A stretch of DNA of 64,000 bases from Bacteroidales bacterium (GCA_017466405.1 JAFTUF010000009.1:62001-126000); one strand, 5' to 3'; shown: positions 35,197 to 45,752, counted from the first letter of the stretch. Made by a program: numbers and translations. The notes: generated by a model from the sequence alone, not told the origin.

Positions 35197-36889
35197 AAAT
35201 CTTCTCGTCCTTAATCTTTTGGTCGATAAATTCGGAAGTTTCACCTAACTTTTTGGCTTTTTTCCAGTTTTGAACAGCTTTCTTTGTGTCGCCTAATCTG
35301 TATAAAATATCTCCGTAATGTTCATAATTGATACCTTGTGGATTTTTGTCGTACGAAAAGACTTTTTCCATCCATTTCTTTGCTTCTTTGTAACGTCCTA
35401 ATTTATATAAAACCCAAGCGTATGTATCGATATATGTCACGTTCTTAGGTTCTTTCTCTATGGTTAGCGCCGACATTTTCAGAGCGTCTTCAAGGCGTTC
35501 GTTATCCAAAGAAAGGAAATATGCGTAATTGTTTAAGACATAAACATTCTCTGGATCATTCTTTAAGACTCTGTCGTATTGCTCATACATCTTTTCTTTA
35601 TTTCCTAACTCGTGATATACGTCTGCGATATATGTGTCAAATGAACTTGTAAGCTTTTTATCAGCCGACATAAACCTTCCTTTTTCGAGCACTTTCACGG
35701 CTTCCTCGTAGCGTTTCATATCAATAAGCGACAATCCGTTGAACATATAGAAAATCGGCTGTTCAGGATAGAAACGCATTGCTGTCGAAGTGTGCTTGTA
35801 TAATGAATCTACATTATTTAGTTCAGCATCGGTAAACACCAATTGATACCATGAGATGAAGTTGGTGCTGTCGCGAGCGATGGCGTCTAAGTAGTATTTC
35901 TGGGATTGGTCGTAAATCTCGTCGTTGAAATATACTGTTCCTATCACGTAATAACCTATTTCTTTATCTGGATGCGTCTCGACGAAAGCCTCACCTGCTG
36001 CCTTTGCTTGTTTAGCAGTGTTTTCGTCGTTGCTTTTTTCTGAGAACCAGAACTCATAAATCTGAGCTTTTGTGTTATAATCTAAGTTTTTGTTTTTTAT
36101 TGAGAGAATAAATTCTTCAAAAGCCTTGTCCAGTTCTCCTTGATTCTTGTAATATTCCAATAATGCGATGTTGATGTATGGGTCTTCTGGATTTAACTTT
36201 TTGATTTTAAGATAAATCTGATATGCGTCTTTATCGCGTCCGCTTTGCATATAAGCCTCGGCGAGCATGGATAGGTATCTTGTCTCGTAAGGATATGCAT
36301 TCGCGAGTTTCTCCATCTCATGAAGGATCTCGTTTTTCTTTCCTATGTAATTATAAATCTCAATCTTTTGAAGTGAGATGTATTCGTTAACACCTACGTT
36401 TTCTTCATAGACGTTGAGTTTTTCTATCACCTGCTCATATCTTTCTAGATGTAACAAAGCGTCTATATAAACCTCGAGATATTCTAAGTTGTTAGGGTCG
36501 CTCTCAAGGAGTTCATCATATATCGTGATGAAAGAATCGTAGTCGTATTGTTGTTTATAAAAATCGGCGAGACGGATCTTATACCATTTGTTACTGCCAT
36601 CGAGTTCGACGGCTTTTTTTATCATCTCGAAGCCTTTTTCCGACAATCCTAATGTAGCATAAAGCGCGCTGAGTTCATACATGCTTGCGTGGTCTTCCGG
36701 AAATAATTCCAAGGCTTTCTCGAAATGCTCTATCGCTACAGAATAATTCTCGTTGAATTTATTCTCGAGACCTAAGGAAAATGCTTCAGCATTCTTAGCC
36801 AGATTTTGACTCTTCGCAGTCTCCTGGCAAAAAACACAATCTGCCAAGAATAATGATAAAAATAATAATATAAAACCGCCTCTATTCAT
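35189..36889 (-). CDS. tetratricopeptide-repeat protein, exported
   Basis: 566 residues. A signal peptide (MNRGGFILLFLSLFLADCVFCQ) is followed by about a dozen TPR units running to the C-terminus (for example NYSVAIEHFEKALELFPEDHASMYELSALYATLG). TPR arrays are binding scaffolds. In Bacteroidota this gene is regularly found between dut and DUF4292, suggesting a role in outer-membrane or envelope assembly. A direct activity is not predicted. Its stop codon is overlapped by the DUF4292 start (8 bp). Confidence 0.88.
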   Translation of the reverse strand: MNRGGFILLFLSLFLADCVFCQETAKSQNLAKNAEAFSLGLENKFNENYSVAIEHFEKALELFPEDHASMYELSALYATLGLSEKGFEMIKKAVELDGSNKWYKIRLADFYKQQYDYDSFITIYDELLESDPNNLEYLEVYIDALLHLERYEQVIEKLNVYEENVGVNEYISLQKIEIYNYIGKKNEILHEMEKLANAYPYETRYLSMLAEAYMQSGRDKDAYQIYLKIKKLNPEDPYINIALLEYYKNQGELDKAFEEFILSIKNKNLDYNTKAQIYEFWFSEKSNDENTAKQAKAAGEAFVETHPDKEIGYYVIGTVYFNDEIYDQSQKYYLDAIARDSTNFISWYQLVFTDAELNNVDSLYKHTSTAMRFYPEQPIFYMFNGLSLIDMKRYEEAVKVLEKGRFMSADKKLTSSFDTYIADVYHELGNKEKMYEQYDRVLKNDPENVYVLNNYAYFLSLDNERLEDALKMSALTIEKEPKNVTYIDTYAWVLYKLGRYKEAKKWMEKVFSYDKNPQGINYEHYGDILYRLGDTKKAVQNWKKAKKLGETSEFIDQKIKDEKIYE

Positions 36890-36954
36890 TGTTTCTAATT
36901 CCTAATTCTTGATTATTATGTGTCAACAATATTTGCGTATCGATAGGACACAAA

Positions 36955-37004
36955 TTGTCAATTGTCACTTGTCAAAGTCAATGTCAAAGTCAATTGTCAC
37001 TGTC
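36955..37004. repeat. degenerate 7-bp repeat tract at the dut stop codon
   Basis: TTGTCAA, TTGTCAC, TTGTCAA, then AGTCAA/TGTCAA/AGTCAA and TTGTCAC. It covers the end of dut (stop 36997-36999) and the dut-TPR gap. Confidence 0.8.
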
Positions 37005-37434
37005 TTCCCGTATGTCCAAATCCACCAGCGCCTCTTTCTGTCTCGCTGAGTGTTTCTACGTTTACGACTTCCATTTGTTCACATTTAGCGAAAATAATCT
37101 GTGCTATTCTGTCGCCGCTGTTGATGGTGAAGTCGGTGTCGGAGAGGTTGATGAGTATGATTTTCACTTCGCCTCTGTAGTCGGCGTCGATGGTGCCTGG
37201 AGTGTTCAGCACTGTGATACCGTTCTTTATTGCTAAACCGCTGCGTGGTCTAACCTGTCCTTCATAACCTTCAGGAATCTCCATGAAAAGACCTGTAGGA
37301 ACGAGAACTCTTTGCATAGGTTTCATAACGATAGGACCTTCTGGTAAATATGCTCTTAAATCCATGCCAGCTGAGTTGACGGTCTCGTATGCTGGCAATT
37401 GGTTATCTGATTTGTTAATGATTTTAACTTCCAT
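36997..37434 (-). CDS. dut: deoxyuridine 5'-triphosphate nucleotidohydrolase
   Basis: 145 residues, the trimeric dUTPase. All five motifs are visible: [42 protein letters not shown] and the C-terminal P-loop-like [11 protein letters not shown]. It removes dUTP and supplies dUMP for thymidylate. It lies 24 bp after the flippase gene in the envelope unit, a conserved neighbourhood in Bacteroidota. Its last codons and stop lie in a repeat tract. Confidence 0.96.
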   Translation of the reverse strand: MEVKIINKSDNQLPAYETVNSAGMDLRAYLPEGPIVMKPMQRVLVPTGLFMEIPEGYEGQVRPRSGLAIKNGITVLNTPGTIDADYRGEVKIILINLSDTDFTINSGDRIAQIIFAKCEQMEVVNVETLSETERGAGGFGHTGRQ

Positions 37435-37458
37435 TGTTTTTATTTTTTTAATTAAACA

Positions 37459-38964
37459 TTATTCTATTTTAAGCGGATTTCTTCTTTCCATAATGAAGAC
37501 AAATCCTAAGAAAACTATCAATAATATTGTATTTATTGTGAGTTTGATGACTATGTTAAATTCTGCTGTCAAAGTGCTTGTGAAGAATAAGGCTGCTGCT
37601 AACAGACAATAAATCAATATTCTTCCAATTTGATAAGGTATTGGCATGACGCGCTGTCCCCAGAAATATGAGACCAACATCATCACTGTGTAACAGGCTA
37701 AGTGTGCGATGGCGGCTCCCATATATCCAATCTTCGGTATTAAGATGAAGAAACATAGCAATGTCACTATTGAGCCTATTATCGCGATAATGGTTCCGCA
37801 GAATGTCTTGTCGGATAACTTAAACCATATTGAAAGGTTGAAGACGATACCGTAGAACATATTTGCGATGAGGATTATCGGGACGATTCTCAGACCTTCT
37901 CTGTAGTCGCTGCCGTTTCTTCCGACGAAATGTTGAAGTATGTCCATATAAAACATGACGCCGAGGAAGATGAGCAGACAGAATATCACGAAGTAAGTCA
38001 TGACTTTAGCGTAGAGAGAAGGCGCGTTGCGGTCTTTGGCGTGACTGAAGAAGAATGGCTCGGAGGCAAAACGAAACATCTGGATGAAGATGGTCATAAG
38101 AACACCGAGTTTGAAGTTGGCAGAATAAATGCCGAGTTGTTGCATAGCATATTCTTCTCCGCTGATATTCATTGCCGTCAAAGTGGCTGCATCAGGAATT
38201 GTGACGAGATATTTTATTAAAATTTTATCTGCTACTTCGTTTATCATTCCAACCAAACCTATCAACAAAATCGGTACAGAATATTTGAGCATCTGTTTGA
38301 TAAGTTCTTTGTCGAAACCAATCTTAAGCTTTGAAATCTGAGGATAGAGTAAGATGAGATTTAGCAGACTTGCTAAGATATTGGAGATGAAAACCCATAT
38401 CAGAAGTGAGGTGTTTTCTCCGAAAATCATTTCTGCTATCATCAAGGATTTCTCCGGAATAACGACTAAGAACAGTATGTTAAATGCGATGTTCGTTAAT
38501 ACGTTGAGTGTTTTTATCAGACTGAAACGACCAGCCTTGTTTTCTTTTCTCAACATCGCAAAAGGAATGGCTGCTATAGCATCGAGAGCGACGATAATTC
38601 CTAGAAGAAGTACGTAATGTGTGTTGTATTCGTAATGAATTAATGCTGCGAACGACTTATAAAATAATCCGTAGCAGACAAGGAAAATCGTTGTAATGAG
38701 TAAGACGAAAGTTTCGGCATTGTTAAATACTTTGCTGCTGTCTTCTTTCTGCGAAAAACGGAAGAAAGTGGTTTCCATTCCGAAAGTAAGCACCGCAAGA
38801 AGAAGCGCGATCCAGGCATATAACTCCGAGATTTGACCGTATTCGCCCGACATGAAGACGCGTACATAGAAAGGCGTAAGAAGATAGTTAAGTAATCTCG
38901 GAACTATTGTGCCGAGACCATAAATTACTGTCTGTCCTGCCAATGCTTTAATCGGATTCTTCAT
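37459..38964 (-). CDS. MOP-superfamily polysaccharide flippase (Wzx/MATE-like)
   Basis: 501 residues with about 12-14 membrane helices. The N-terminal block is LAGQTVIYGLGTIVPRLLNYLLTPFYVRVF, followed by EYGQISELYAW and a pattern typical of oligosaccharide or lipid-linked sugar translocases. It probably moves a lipid-linked glycan across the inner membrane. The substrate is unknown; nearby UDP-sugar genes suggest a surface glycan. It is the first gene of the unit that continues through dut, TPR, DUF4292, the EnvC-like gene and the small lipoprotein. Confidence 0.88.
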   Translation of the reverse strand: MKNPIKALAGQTVIYGLGTIVPRLLNYLLTPFYVRVFMSGEYGQISELYAWIALLLAVLTFGMETTFFRFSQKEDSSKVFNNAETFVLLITTIFLVCYGLFYKSFAALIHYEYNTHYVLLLGIIVALDAIAAIPFAMLRKENKAGRFSLIKTLNVLTNIAFNILFLVVIPEKSLMIAEMIFGENTSLLIWVFISNILASLLNLILLYPQISKLKIGFDKELIKQMLKYSVPILLIGLVGMINEVADKILIKYLVTIPDAATLTAMNISGEEYAMQQLGIYSANFKLGVLMTIFIQMFRFASEPFFFSHAKDRNAPSLYAKVMTYFVIFCLLIFLGVMFYMDILQHFVGRNGSDYREGLRIVPIILIANMFYGIVFNLSIWFKLSDKTFCGTIIAIIGSIVTLLCFFILIPKIGYMGAAIAHLACYTVMMLVSYFWGQRVMPIPYQIGRILIYCLLAAALFFTSTLTAEFNIVIKLTINTILLIVFLGFVFIMERRNPLKIE

Positions 38965-39005
38965 GTTTATCTCAACGATTTATTCTGATGTTTATTTTAA
39001 ATTTA

Positions 39006-41954
39006 TTAATATTTGACAATCTTACGGACGAGGCTTCCGCTTTGTGTCTTGATGTTAACGAAATAAATTCCCGATTTAAGATTGTCGAGTGTGTAAGTGT
39101 TGCCGTTTGTTTTAGCATTAAATATCATCTCACCTAAAACATTGACAACCATAATCTCTGTCATGTTCTCGCATCTGACGATGAATCTGTCGTTGGAAGG
39201 ATTTGGATAGATGTCAGCTTTTATTTCTGTGATTTCTTTTACATCGACATTGAAAGTAATTTCGCCGCCCGAGATTTCGCCGAAGCAATCTTCATAGACA
39301 GCTCTTACGTTATAGACGTATGTTCCGCTGCTTAAGTCTTCATCGAGATATGATAATTCTGTTGTTGTCGCGATGAGTTCAGTGCCACGATATATTTCAT
39401 AATTAATGACACCTTCTGTCTCAGGAGCGTTCCATTTTAATTCGATAGAATAATTGTTTACATTGATTCTGAAATTCTTAACTGCATCACAATTTTCTAT
39501 TGGCATAGTTTGACATGAACAGTCGTATGTCCAGCTGAAGAATGTTCCCTGCTGACGACCTTTGCCGCTGAATATCTCAGTTCCATTATCGTAACTTATT
39601 ATATAGCTGCATTCTGCATCGACGCCGCCGTTTTTCCATTCCAAGGAGACTTCTACGCCAGATGCTATGGTTTTGGTAAATGTAGCGTCGTAACCTGCTG
39701 TGATAGTGTATGTGTCATCTTCTGAACCATCGCTGTAATGAGCAATAATCTTCGCTCCGTTCCAACCGTCGCCATATTCATCTTTCAAGACATAAACAAT
39801 CTCACAATTCAATTTGTAATTTATGTCAAAAGTCTTGGTCCTATTGAACTTGTCTTTAACTTCTAAACTTAAAGGAATGTGGGTCGCGTCGCCAACTTCT
39901 CCCATTGTCACATTGAACAATGCTGATGCTGAACCTCCAGGAGCGATATTGCCAAATTCTGCTTCTGCATTGTTTATGGTTACGGTGTTGTTGTTACACG
40001 ATAAAACTCCAGTCAAACCCAAAGCTATTTCGTTGCCTTCATTATTGATAAAAACTCTTAAATCTGCAGTTTCTTCCGGCGTAAGAATTCCGTTTCCGTT
40101 ATTGTCGTTTTCTATCGCTATTGATGAATATCTGATAGTGTTGTCGTAGATTGTCGATATAAATCTTGACTTTGAAATCATCTCGTTACCATTGTAAAAT
40201 TCTACATCGAAATAGAGTCTTGTCTTACCCAATGCGTTGTCATCAACAGCGATTGTGAAGGCATTATCGATGTTAATTATTTGATTTGCTGCGATATTTG
40301 AGATAGTTGTGTTTTCTTGTGTAATCTCAATGAATTCGTTGTCGCAAGTCAAAACAGCTGTGATATTGCTAAATGATTCTGAAGCTGTGTTTTCGAAGCT
40401 GATGTTGATGTCGATTTCTTCGCCGGGGTTTATCTTATTGTTGGCGTTTTCGTCGTTGAAGGAGAATTCTACGCAATGCAAAGGTCCCATATCAATTGCG
40501 TTGATTGCTGCGAGTGCATCGACTCTTCCTGTACCGGTTTCGTTGCTTTTGGTCTCTGTTAGTTTCACGCTGCTGGTTTCAAGAATCATGCTTATTTCTT
40601 CAGGTGTCAGGCTTGGGTCTTTGGAGAGCATGAGGCACATAACTCCGGCGACGCATGGTGTTGACATTGAAGTGCCACTCATGTTTATGTAGCCGTTGTT
40701 GCTGTAATCGAGTGAGATGATATTTGTTCCAGGAGCGCTGACGTCAGGGCGAATCAAGCCTATGCCTGGATTGTATGGATAGTCGCCGTATGATGTTTCT
40801 TGCCAAGTTACAGGACCGCGTGATGAGAAACCAGCTACATTGTCGTTATTATTTATAGCACCGACTGCTACAACACACGATGTCTCTCCTGCGTTAACTT
40901 GTTGATCTTCGTGAATCCAAGGTGCAGGACAACCGCCAGGATATCTTACGTTGTTAGGTATTGGGTTGGCATTCATCGACTCGCCATCGTTACCGACAGC
41001 CACAGATGCAATCACGCCTGCTTCTAAAGTGTTGACACATGTCTGACGTATCATTGTTTTTTCTGAAACAGATGGCGCTAGAACTCCTAACGACATACTC
41101 AATACTTCAGCCCCGTGTTCAACTGCAAATTCCATTGCTGCACAAATTGCATTGGCATTGGTGTTACCTTCGTCGTTTAATGTCTTGACACACATCAAGG
41201 TCACATCTGGAGCTACACCTGTCTGCTTGCCTGCTGTTCCATCACCGCATAATGTTCCTGCACAATGTGTTCCGTGACCTCTCATATCCATAGTGTTAGT
41301 GTTTCCGTCATAAACATTGTAACCGTGATTTGGATATTGCGCTCCTCCATCCCATAAATGGTCGGCGAGGTCGGGATGTTCATAATTGATACCAGTGTCT
41401 AAAATGGCAACTAAAACGCCTTCGCCTGTATAACCTTGCTCCCAGACTTCAGGGGCGTTGACTTTCACAACGTTGTCGGTAATCTCAACTTCTGCTTTCA
41501 CTTCTGAGACTTGTTCGTCGCTCATAATGGCAGCTCTGTCTTGATTGTAACCAATAACAAATATTTCGTCGTATTGTGCTAATTTATAAATGACATCTGA
41601 AGTTGCTTTGCAATTTATAGAATTTGATAACCAATGACTTTTGATTTCTGTAACATTGCCGTTTCTTTCTTCTGATAATAAGAAAGTCATAACCTCGCTT
41701 TGTTTTGCCTCAGAAAATGCCTTGAGTTCTTCGACGACAAGTTTACGTTTGATTTCTTTATTTTTGGTAGATTCGCTTTTTTCTCGTAGCTCATCAACAT
41801 TCATTTGTGAGTCAAAAATAATGTTGACACTGACCTTTTCATCAATTTTTTTACTAAGAACTTCTTGTAGTTCTTTTTCGATAATATTGTTTTGTGCAAT
41901 GCAATAATTACCTAGAAATAATGTAATTATCAAACTGTAAATCAATCTTCTCAT
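39006..41954 (-). CDS. secreted subtilisin-family (S8) serine protease with T9SS sorting domain
   Basis: 982 residues. A signal peptide (1-20) and an inhibitor-like propeptide (about 25-150) precede a peptidase S8 domain with an intact triad: D186 (AILDTGIN), H227 (GHGTHCAGT), S429 (GTSMSTP) and oxyanion N322 (VGNDGE). Beta-sandwich regions (about 490-740), a C-rich domain (LKDEYGDGWNGAKI) and an Fn3-like module follow. The T9SS type A tail has ADIYPNPSNDRF, LKSGIYFVNI and VRKIVKY. It is exported to the surface or medium to digest protein. A full promoter lies upstream, inside the end of the kinase gene. Confidence 0.95.
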   Translation of the reverse strand: MRRLIYSLIITLFLGNYCIAQNNIIEKELQEVLSKKIDEKVSVNIIFDSQMNVDELREKSESTKNKEIKRKLVVEELKAFSEAKQSEVMTFLLSEERNGNVTEIKSHWLSNSINCKATSDVIYKLAQYDEIFVIGYNQDRAAIMSDEQVSEVKAEVEITDNVVKVNAPEVWEQGYTGEGVLVAILDTGINYEHPDLADHLWDGGAQYPNHGYNVYDGNTNTMDMRGHGTHCAGTLCGDGTAGKQTGVAPDVTLMCVKTLNDEGNTNANAICAAMEFAVEHGAEVLSMSLGVLAPSVSEKTMIRQTCVNTLEAGVIASVAVGNDGESMNANPIPNNVRYPGGCPAPWIHEDQQVNAGETSCVVAVGAINNNDNVAGFSSRGPVTWQETSYGDYPYNPGIGLIRPDVSAPGTNIISLDYSNNGYINMSGTSMSTPCVAGVMCLMLSKDPSLTPEEISMILETSSVKLTETKSNETGTGRVDALAAINAIDMGPLHCVEFSFNDENANNKINPGEEIDINISFENTASESFSNITAVLTCDNEFIEITQENTTISNIAANQIINIDNAFTIAVDDNALGKTRLYFDVEFYNGNEMISKSRFISTIYDNTIRYSSIAIENDNNGNGILTPEETADLRVFINNEGNEIALGLTGVLSCNNNTVTINNAEAEFGNIAPGGSASALFNVTMGEVGDATHIPLSLEVKDKFNRTKTFDINYKLNCEIVYVLKDEYGDGWNGAKIIAHYSDGSEDDTYTITAGYDATFTKTIASGVEVSLEWKNGGVDAECSYIISYDNGTEIFSGKGRQQGTFFSWTYDCSCQTMPIENCDAVKNFRINVNNYSIELKWNAPETEGVINYEIYRGTELIATTTELSYLDEDLSSGTYVYNVRAVYEDCFGEISGGEITFNVDVKEITEIKADIYPNPSNDRFIVRCENMTEIMVVNVLGEMIFNAKTNGNTYTLDNLKSGIYFVNIKTQSGSLVRKIVKY

Positions 41955-41976
41955 ATCTATAAAAATTTATAACCTG

Positions 41977-42006
41977 CAAATATAATAAATTACTTCTTTA
42001 TTTCAA
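41977..42006 (-). promoter_or_regulatory. complete -33/-7 promoter for the S8 protease gene
   Basis: Minus-strand TTG (42004-42006), 19-bp spacer, TATATTTG (41977-41984): exact consensus layout. It overlaps the last codons of the kinase gene. Confidence 0.75.
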
Positions 42007-45000
42007 TTATGAATGTCGTTCCTTTTCCGACTTCGCTTTCAAAGTTAATGCTTCCTCCTAATGTTTCTAAAATATCATAAACGATGGAAAGTCCGACTCC
42101 CATCCCACTCGATTTTGTTGTGAAATTTGGCATGAAGATTTTCTTCTTCTCCTCCTCGCCTATTCCACAACCGTTATCCTTAATTTTTATTATGAATTTG
42201 TCTGTTGAGTTGTTAATGTTTATTAAGATTTCTCCGTTGTCTTTTTTACCAATTGCTTGTATTGCGTTTTTAAGGATATTACCAAATACAATTCCTAAAT
42301 TGTTCTTATCTGAATTTATATTGTAGTCGTTTTCTCCTTCTTCTAAAAGTTCAATCTTAATATTGTCATTATTGTCGTAAAGATTTATTGTGTTGATTAT
42401 TAAATCTTTCAGATTAAATTCTTCGATGTTCTTCTTCGGAAGTTTAGCGTAATCGGAGAATGCTGTCGCAATATTTGAAAGTATTTCAATTTGTTCTAAG
42501 ACAGATTTTGTCGTTTCTTTCATCTTTCTGTCGATGTCTGGGTTTTTCTCGTCCCACGCCATTTGTAAGAACTGAATGTTGAGTTTCATTGGTGTCAGAG
42601 GATTTTTTATTTCGTGAGCCACCTGACGAGCCATTTCTCTCCATGCGGTTTCTCTCTCAGAGCGCATCAGTTTGTTCGCGCTGATTTCCAACTCTTTAAT
42701 AAGCTGATTATAAATTTTGATAAGGTCACCAATCTCGTCATTGCTAATCCATTCTATTTCTTCGTTCTTACCTCCGAGACTGATTTTCTGCATTTTATCT
42801 TGTATTATTTCTAATGGCTTGATTGTTTTACGCGTTACAAAAATTACTATAATAGCTGATATTCCCATTAAGGCGATGATTATATTAAGGTATGTAACGA
42901 TGAAGTTTGTGATGCTGCTTCTGCTTTCTTTCTGATTGTCAAAAAATGGAATATTTATTATTGCGCAAGTCTTGCCGTCTTTGTCTTTTAATGGAAAATA
43001 CGATGATTTATATTTGATTCCATTTATATCTTCCTCGCATGAATAGTAGAATCTGTTTCTTAGTTTGATACTTTCGAAAGCATCTCTATTGATAATCTTA
43101 GATTTGAATCCGTTGAATAATTTAGGTTGAGTTGTGTTTATAAGTCGTCCGTCTAAATCGTAAATGTTAATATCTGTAAAGTGATTTTCTTTATATTTTT
43201 TAAGATAATCTGGTTTCTTAATATCTTTTTGGTTAAAATCGTATTCGATGTTTTTAACAATTGTCTTGTTCTTTTCGTATTGAAACTCTGATGTTTTGTT
43301 TTCTAATGAATTCTTAATAAAAATAAAGGATGTTATTCCAGCGACTAAGAATGAGAATCCTGATGTCAGGATAATAGTTAGTTGCATTTTCCCATGGAAA
43401 CTCTGTCTTCTTGGAATTATCTCTTTTCTTCTGTTTGCTAATATATTGATGCAATAGATGATTGATATTATGATGAATATGTATGAGAATGGAGCTATAA
43501 TATCTATGAATCTCGACTTTTCTAAAGTTACGATAATTGCTTTATGATTGTCGTGATGATAAATCAAATGCTTGAAAATCTTCGTCTTTACGTATTCTTC
43601 ATTCTTATGTCTGAAATTACTTAGCTCGTTTGGATAATTATAAAATCCATGTTTATATTGTAAAATGCTGTCTTCGTAACAACTGAAAGAATAATTAATT
43701 AGGTCTGGTTTTAATATGTTTTCTTGAGATGTAACAATTTCAGGAATTCCGATATGATTTAAAATATATTCTTTATAAAATTCTATGTAACAATGATTTA
43801 AATAATTTGTATCAGTAGGGGAGATGTTTAATTTTAAAATATAGTAACTGTCGGTTGTGGGATCATCAACCATGAATAATTCCTCACTGATTTTTTTCGT
43901 AGGGTTGCTTTCTAATATTTCAGTGAATAAGTTATTGCATTTAATCTCGTAATTTATCTCATCAATATCTACAACCAAGATAGTGTTGGTATCGCATAAT
44001 GTTAATGATTTATTATAATCTTTTAACTCGTAATTGTTAAAATATTTTTTGTTAAGATAATTTAAGATACTGTCGTCGGATGGAAATGTATTTTCTTTTT
44101 GCCAATTTACCAGATTATTATCTTCTTTTAATTCTTCTGTAATTTCAATTATTTTATCCTCGAAGTCTTTGTCTGATTCATCTGCTATGACATTGGCGAA
44201 CCACTCCATTTCATTACGTTCGTATGTTTCATTAATGAGGTAGAGAATATATGTTAATTGTATGGAAATCAAAATTATAAAGCTAATATCTTTGATGATT
44301 TTTTTTATTCTTAATTTTGATTTCTTATCCCAGATTGCAATTAAATATATTAGTATTCCGATGATATTTGTTAGAATAGAAAATTTTATGTTTATAATTT
44401 GATTTAAGGTTATCTCGATTATTGCGCCAATAAGTAGAAAACTGATGATAGAAGTAATGTATAATTGTTTTTCTGTGACGATGATTTCCATCAATCTTTG
44501 AATTAAGATTATTGTTCCGCAACTGAGAATACCAATAATTATTAAGAATATATAACTGTCGATTGATGTGTCGTAAACTTGTAGAAATGAAAATGGAACA
44601 TTTATGTTGGAGATGAGTTTGTACATGAAGTACGTGTATGCCAATAATATAGAAATTAAGATAAAGCTGCTGCTTAGAGTACTCGTTGTTCTATTTCTAT
44701 CAATCTTGACATCTAGAGACGATGTGATAGCTACTATGTTACAGAATATCAATAAAGTTAATTCTGTCAAAACTCCTAAACTTAGAAATATTTTGTCAGT
44801 GATTTCTAAACAAGGTTCTGTAAAAATACTCGAACTTGATACAAATAGCAAATTTTGTAGGATGTTTATTAGGATGTAAATTGAAATGCTGAGTATGAAG
44901 AATAATAAATATCTCTTTTTCTTGTCTCTTATATGATTAAGTGAATTGTTAATAAGTTTTAAGCTTTTTAACATAATTATTATTAACAATAGACACACAA

Positions 45001-45568
45001 GATAGGATGTTGTTTTGTTCATTTGTGGTGTGTAGTCTATCTGAAATGCGACCTCACCGTTTTCGATGAAGAAATCTATATTGTATAAACCGTTTAAGTT
45101 TGTTGGAAGGAATTTGTTTTCGTTTGGTTTGTTTCGGTCGGCATAGTAGAGTGGGGTAGAGGTGAAAAGTGAAATAGAGTCTCGTGTAATTTTACTTACA
45201 AAAAACGTTGTGTTGCCTTCTGTGTAAATATTAATTTTTGAGACTGCATTTTTTTGCAGATTGTCTGGATTGTTTAAATCGGAACTCCAGTAAACGAGGC
45301 TGTCGTTGCTAAATAAATATTTTGCCGAGTATTTTTCGTTGTCTTTTAAGAAACTCTTGTTTGGATTATTAATAATATCTGAGATTATTCTTTCCTGATT
45401 TGATGTTATGCTGTCGTGTAAATTTTGAATTTGATTTAACGATCCATAAATTTTTTTAGAAATTCTTTCTTGGCTATTGTTTGATTTGATAATACTATCA
45501 CTGATTATTAATAGTAGAATGAGAAAAACTACCTTAAAGGCCTCATTATATATTCTTTTTTTCTCCAT
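41990..45568 (-). CDS. giant NtrY-like sensor histidine kinase
   Basis: 1192 residues. One N-terminal helix, an extracytoplasmic stretch, then a block of about seven helices (about 185-430), a second long sensor region (about 440-670) and further helices. HAMP lies near 870-925 and HisKA has H985 in VAHEIKNPLTPMK. HATPase_c has N box (NILKNAIQAIG), G1 (DNGCGIG) and G2 (GMGVGLS). The HEIKNPLTP box groups it with NtrY-type kinases. No response regulator is adjacent, so its target is elsewhere. The signal sensed is unknown. Confidence 0.9.
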   Translation of the reverse strand: MEKKRIYNEAFKVVFLILLLIISDSIIKSNNSQERISKKIYGSLNQIQNLHDSITSNQERIISDIINNPNKSFLKDNEKYSAKYLFSNDSLVYWSSDLNNPDNLQKNAVSKINIYTEGNTTFFVSKITRDSISLFTSTPLYYADRNKPNENKFLPTNLNGLYNIDFFIENGEVAFQIDYTPQMNKTTSYLVCLLLIIIMLKSLKLINNSLNHIRDKKKRYLLFFILSISIYILINILQNLLFVSSSSIFTEPCLEITDKIFLSLGVLTELTLLIFCNIVAITSSLDVKIDRNRTTSTLSSSFILISILLAYTYFMYKLISNINVPFSFLQVYDTSIDSYIFLIIIGILSCGTIILIQRLMEIIVTEKQLYITSIISFLLIGAIIEITLNQIINIKFSILTNIIGILIYLIAIWDKKSKLRIKKIIKDISFIILISIQLTYILYLINETYERNEMEWFANVIADESDKDFEDKIIEITEELKEDNNLVNWQKENTFPSDDSILNYLNKKYFNNYELKDYNKSLTLCDTNTILVVDIDEINYEIKCNNLFTEILESNPTKKISEELFMVDDPTTDSYYILKLNISPTDTNYLNHCYIEFYKEYILNHIGIPEIVTSQENILKPDLINYSFSCYEDSILQYKHGFYNYPNELSNFRHKNEEYVKTKIFKHLIYHHDNHKAIIVTLEKSRFIDIIAPFSYIFIIISIIYCINILANRRKEIIPRRQSFHGKMQLTIILTSGFSFLVAGITSFIFIKNSLENKTSEFQYEKNKTIVKNIEYDFNQKDIKKPDYLKKYKENHFTDINIYDLDGRLINTTQPKLFNGFKSKIINRDAFESIKLRNRFYYSCEEDINGIKYKSSYFPLKDKDGKTCAIINIPFFDNQKESRSSITNFIVTYLNIIIALMGISAIIVIFVTRKTIKPLEIIQDKMQKISLGGKNEEIEWISNDEIGDLIKIYNQLIKELEISANKLMRSERETAWREMARQVAHEIKNPLTPMKLNIQFLQMAWDEKNPDIDRKMKETTKSVLEQIEILSNIATAFSDYAKLPKKNIEEFNLKDLIINTINLYDNNDNIKIELLEEGENDYNINSDKNNLGIVFGNILKNAIQAIGKKDNGEILININNSTDKFIIKIKDNGCGIGEEEKKKIFMPNFTTKSSGMGVGLSIVYDILETLGGSINFESEVGKGTTFIIEIKK

Positions 45569-45752
45569 TTTTTAACGATGATAATATTTTATATTTAAAA
45601 TCAATTACTTAGCGTTAGATTTTTCTTTTGAAAATTTCTTTTGATTTAAACGACGATTTTAATTTTTTTGAGATATTCATCACCAAAACTTAAAAATCTC
45701 TTAAAACGTCTAAAAATCGTTGATTTCGTGATTTCAGGATTTTCTACAAAAA

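Noticed and set aside
40309-40692. 127-codon open frame antisense to the S8 protease gene
   Set aside because: Shadow of a strongly conserved subtilisin domain; residue composition is not protein-like.
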